A stretch of DNA of 14,861 nucleotides from Planctomycetota bacterium. GTDB taxonomy: Bacteria; Planctomycetota; Planctomycetia; Pirellulales; Pirellulaceae. The stretch lies in assembly GCA_026692885.1 (NCBI GenBank), contig JAPLNJ010000167.1:1-14861 (forward strand). The letters are read 5' to 3'. Shown piece after piece: positions 13,877 to 14,861 of the stretch. A model generated the notes under the pieces. The model ran no database searches. It saw only the letters and a program-made list of their open reading frames with translations, and was not told the DNA's origin. The position numbers and the translations under genes are program-made. Within the stretch, counting starts at the first letter, position 1. Every line of letters starts with the position of its first letter.

Positions 13877-13972
13877 ATTTTGGATGTTTGGCTGATTCGC
13901 CCCCAGCACACTCGCGGTTACCTATTCTTGGACATTCGTACCTTCCCGCGGCTGGCGAACGACCGCAACATG

Positions 13973-13993
13973 CGTCGGTCACATCGACCGACG
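13973..13993. repeat. Perfect 8-bp inverted repeat with 5-nt loop
   Basis: CGTCGGTC (13973-13980), loop ACATC, GACCGACG (13986-13993). Weak pairing extends one or two bases outward. No T run follows on either strand, so it is not an intrinsic terminator. It may be a protein-binding site or an RNA hairpin. Confidence 0.35.
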
Positions 13994-14074
13994 TACCATC
14001 CTAGCAGATAAATGGCCTCGCATTGATACGAAGCAGCTCGCCGTCCTGTCAGCGGGCTTCGCGGCGAACGGCTA

Positions 14075-14120
14075 AGAAAAGGGCTGAGCATCCCGGCCGT
14101 CGCCGGGATACCCAGCCCTT
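14075..14120 (-). terminator. Intrinsic terminator of the PD-(D/E)XK nuclease gene
   Basis: Two-part hairpin: outer stem AAGGGCTG (14079-14086) / CAGCCCTT (14113-14120) and inner stem ATCCCGGC / GCCGGGAT. On the minus strand the stem is followed by a T-rich run TTTTCTT. It lies 53 nt after the stop of the nuclease gene. Confidence 0.75.
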
Positions 14121-14173
14121 GTTGTGCCCCCCCGAGCGTTACTCATGCCGAATTCCGAGCGTTGTGAACGAGT

Positions 14174-14861
14174 CTAACCGTGCCACTCTCGGCAGTGACT
14201 CGTGGCGAAGTCGCACATGCCGCAGTGAAAGCCTGGCCGGAAGTTGAACCGGCCGGAGTCCAGGGCATCCAGGTACTCGCGGATGACGGCGAACAGCCGA
14301 CGGAAGTGGGCGTCCGTGCGAGCCGGGTAGCCGTGAAACTCGATCTTCGGCGTCTTGGTCTTCACCAGCGATCGGATCTCCAGGCCGGCTTCCGTCTGGT
14401 CGGACAGTTGCCGGAACAGGTAGGCGTAGCTGGTGAGCTGGATCTCGTGGAAGATCTCCAACGGCTCGCTGCTACGGGCCGCAGTCTTGAAATCCGCGAT
14501 CACGGCGCCGTCCGAACCGCCGACGATCAAGTCGATCACACCGAGCAACGGGATACCAAGGTCTTCGCCGGTCAACGGATCGACCAGCTGAGCTTGGGTG
14601 GCGACTTCCACCGCCAACGGCTTCTCGTCGGCCGGTGCGTGGCCCAAGTATGCCGTCACCAAGCCTACCGCCTGTCGCTGCAACGCCAGCTCAGCCTCGG
14701 CCGAATCGAACGTCATGTTCTCGGCGTCGATCGTCGGCCCCCACAGCTCCAGCATCCGGCGGCACACGTCGGCCGGCTCCAGGGTCACGCCCAGTTGCCG
14801 ATGCCGATAGAACGCCTCCAGGCCGGCATGAACCACCTTGCCCAGGAACAGGCTCGGTGTC
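14174..14861 (-). CDS. RecB/AddB/Cas4-type PD-(D/E)XK nuclease, C-terminal part (5' end beyond right edge)
   Basis: The frame is open to the right window edge, giving 229 visible residues. A GTG at 14836 lies inside the conserved start of the domain (SLFLGKVVHAGLEAFYRH), so the true start is outside. This is the PDDEXK_1 domain of RecB-family exonucleases: the first metal ligand in LLGVIDLIVGGSDG, then VIADFKTAA with Asp-x-Lys as the variant of ExK, then EIQLTSYAYLFRQL with the QxxxY helix. The C-terminus GFHCGMCDFATSHC has three cysteines (C-x2-C-x6-C) as in the Fe-S-binding AddB, Cas4 and Csa1 nucleases. The fourth would be N-terminal, outside the window or in ADVCRRML. Expected role: exonuclease or helicase-nuclease subunit in recombination or defence. 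A terminator follows, so this is the end of its transcript. Domain firm, system unknown because neighbours are missing. Confidence 0.85.
   Translation of the reverse strand, partial: TPSLFLGKVVHAGLEAFYRHRQLGVTLEPADVCRRMLELWGPTIDAENMTFDSAEAELALQRQAVGLVTAYLGHAPADEKPLAVEVATQAQLVDPLTGEDLGIPLLGVIDLIVGGSDGAVIADFKTAARSSEPLEIFHEIQLTSYAYLFRQLSDQTEAGLEIRSLVKTKTPKIEFHGYPARTDAHFRRLFAVIREYLDALDSGRFNFRPGFHCGMCDFATSHCREWHG

Larger units (their letters stand above)
13699..14173. other. Intergenic region upstream of the UGSC-family gene
   Basis: 475 bp without a supported gene. An AT-rich patch (13841-13890) probably includes the promoter of the UGSC-family gene, but no consensus -35/-10 pair is certain. A palindrome AACCAC-G-GTGGTT (13864-13876) and a perfect 8-bp inverted repeat (13973-13993) are described separately. 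The right end holds the terminator of the neighbouring nuclease gene. Confidence 0.4.

Overview
The window looks like a chromosomal accessory region from a Planctomycetota-like bacterium. This is inferred from GC-rich sequence, frequent weak ribosome binding sites, an ECF sigma fragment of the planctomycete sort, an exported UGSC/'DGLPVIPPT' protein, and a recombinase plus two ParB-like proteins. No rRNA, tRNA or CRISPR array was recognised, so the taxonomy is an inference.

Left part (1-4560), all on the minus strand. In transcription order it holds a 46-residue ORF, a PD-(D/E)XK-type protein coupled to it by a GTGA overlap, a double zinc-ribbon protein, an AlkA-type DNA glycosylase, a polymerase-beta-type nucleotidyltransferase with a long helical C-terminus, and the N-terminal 197 residues of a secreted GH43 glycosidase that runs off the left edge. 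The zinc ribbon, glycosylase and nucleotidyltransferase are closely spaced and could be one transcription unit. A strong intrinsic terminator (4526-4558, minus) lies just upstream of the small ORF, although no convincing gene feeds it.

Centre (about 4490-9300), plus strand. A start-less ORF relic (4487-4804) and a degenerate stretch lead to a PhoB/OmpR-type winged-helix protein, then a large serine recombinase without a zinc ribbon, then two different ParB-like proteins, the second with a RepB C-terminal domain. The last three form a tight operon (ATGA overlap, then a 1-nt gap). Right after the winged-helix gene lie four units of about 8 bp at an exact 11-bp period, the spacing expected for PhoB-type head-to-tail binding. 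Long inverted repeats follow just before the recombinase start. This reads as a self-contained recombination/partition module with its own regulator, and it is the most interesting part of the window.

Right part (9445-14861). A basic coiled protein with a Pro/Gln tail is encoded on the minus strand. About 940 bp without a recognisable gene follow, then a truncated ECF sigma factor (plus). Next is a 682-residue exported cysteine-rich UGSC-family protein (minus) in which the UGSC motif reads CGLC. At the right edge is an incomplete RecB/AddB/Cas4-type PD-(D/E)XK protein with a cysteine cluster and its own terminator.
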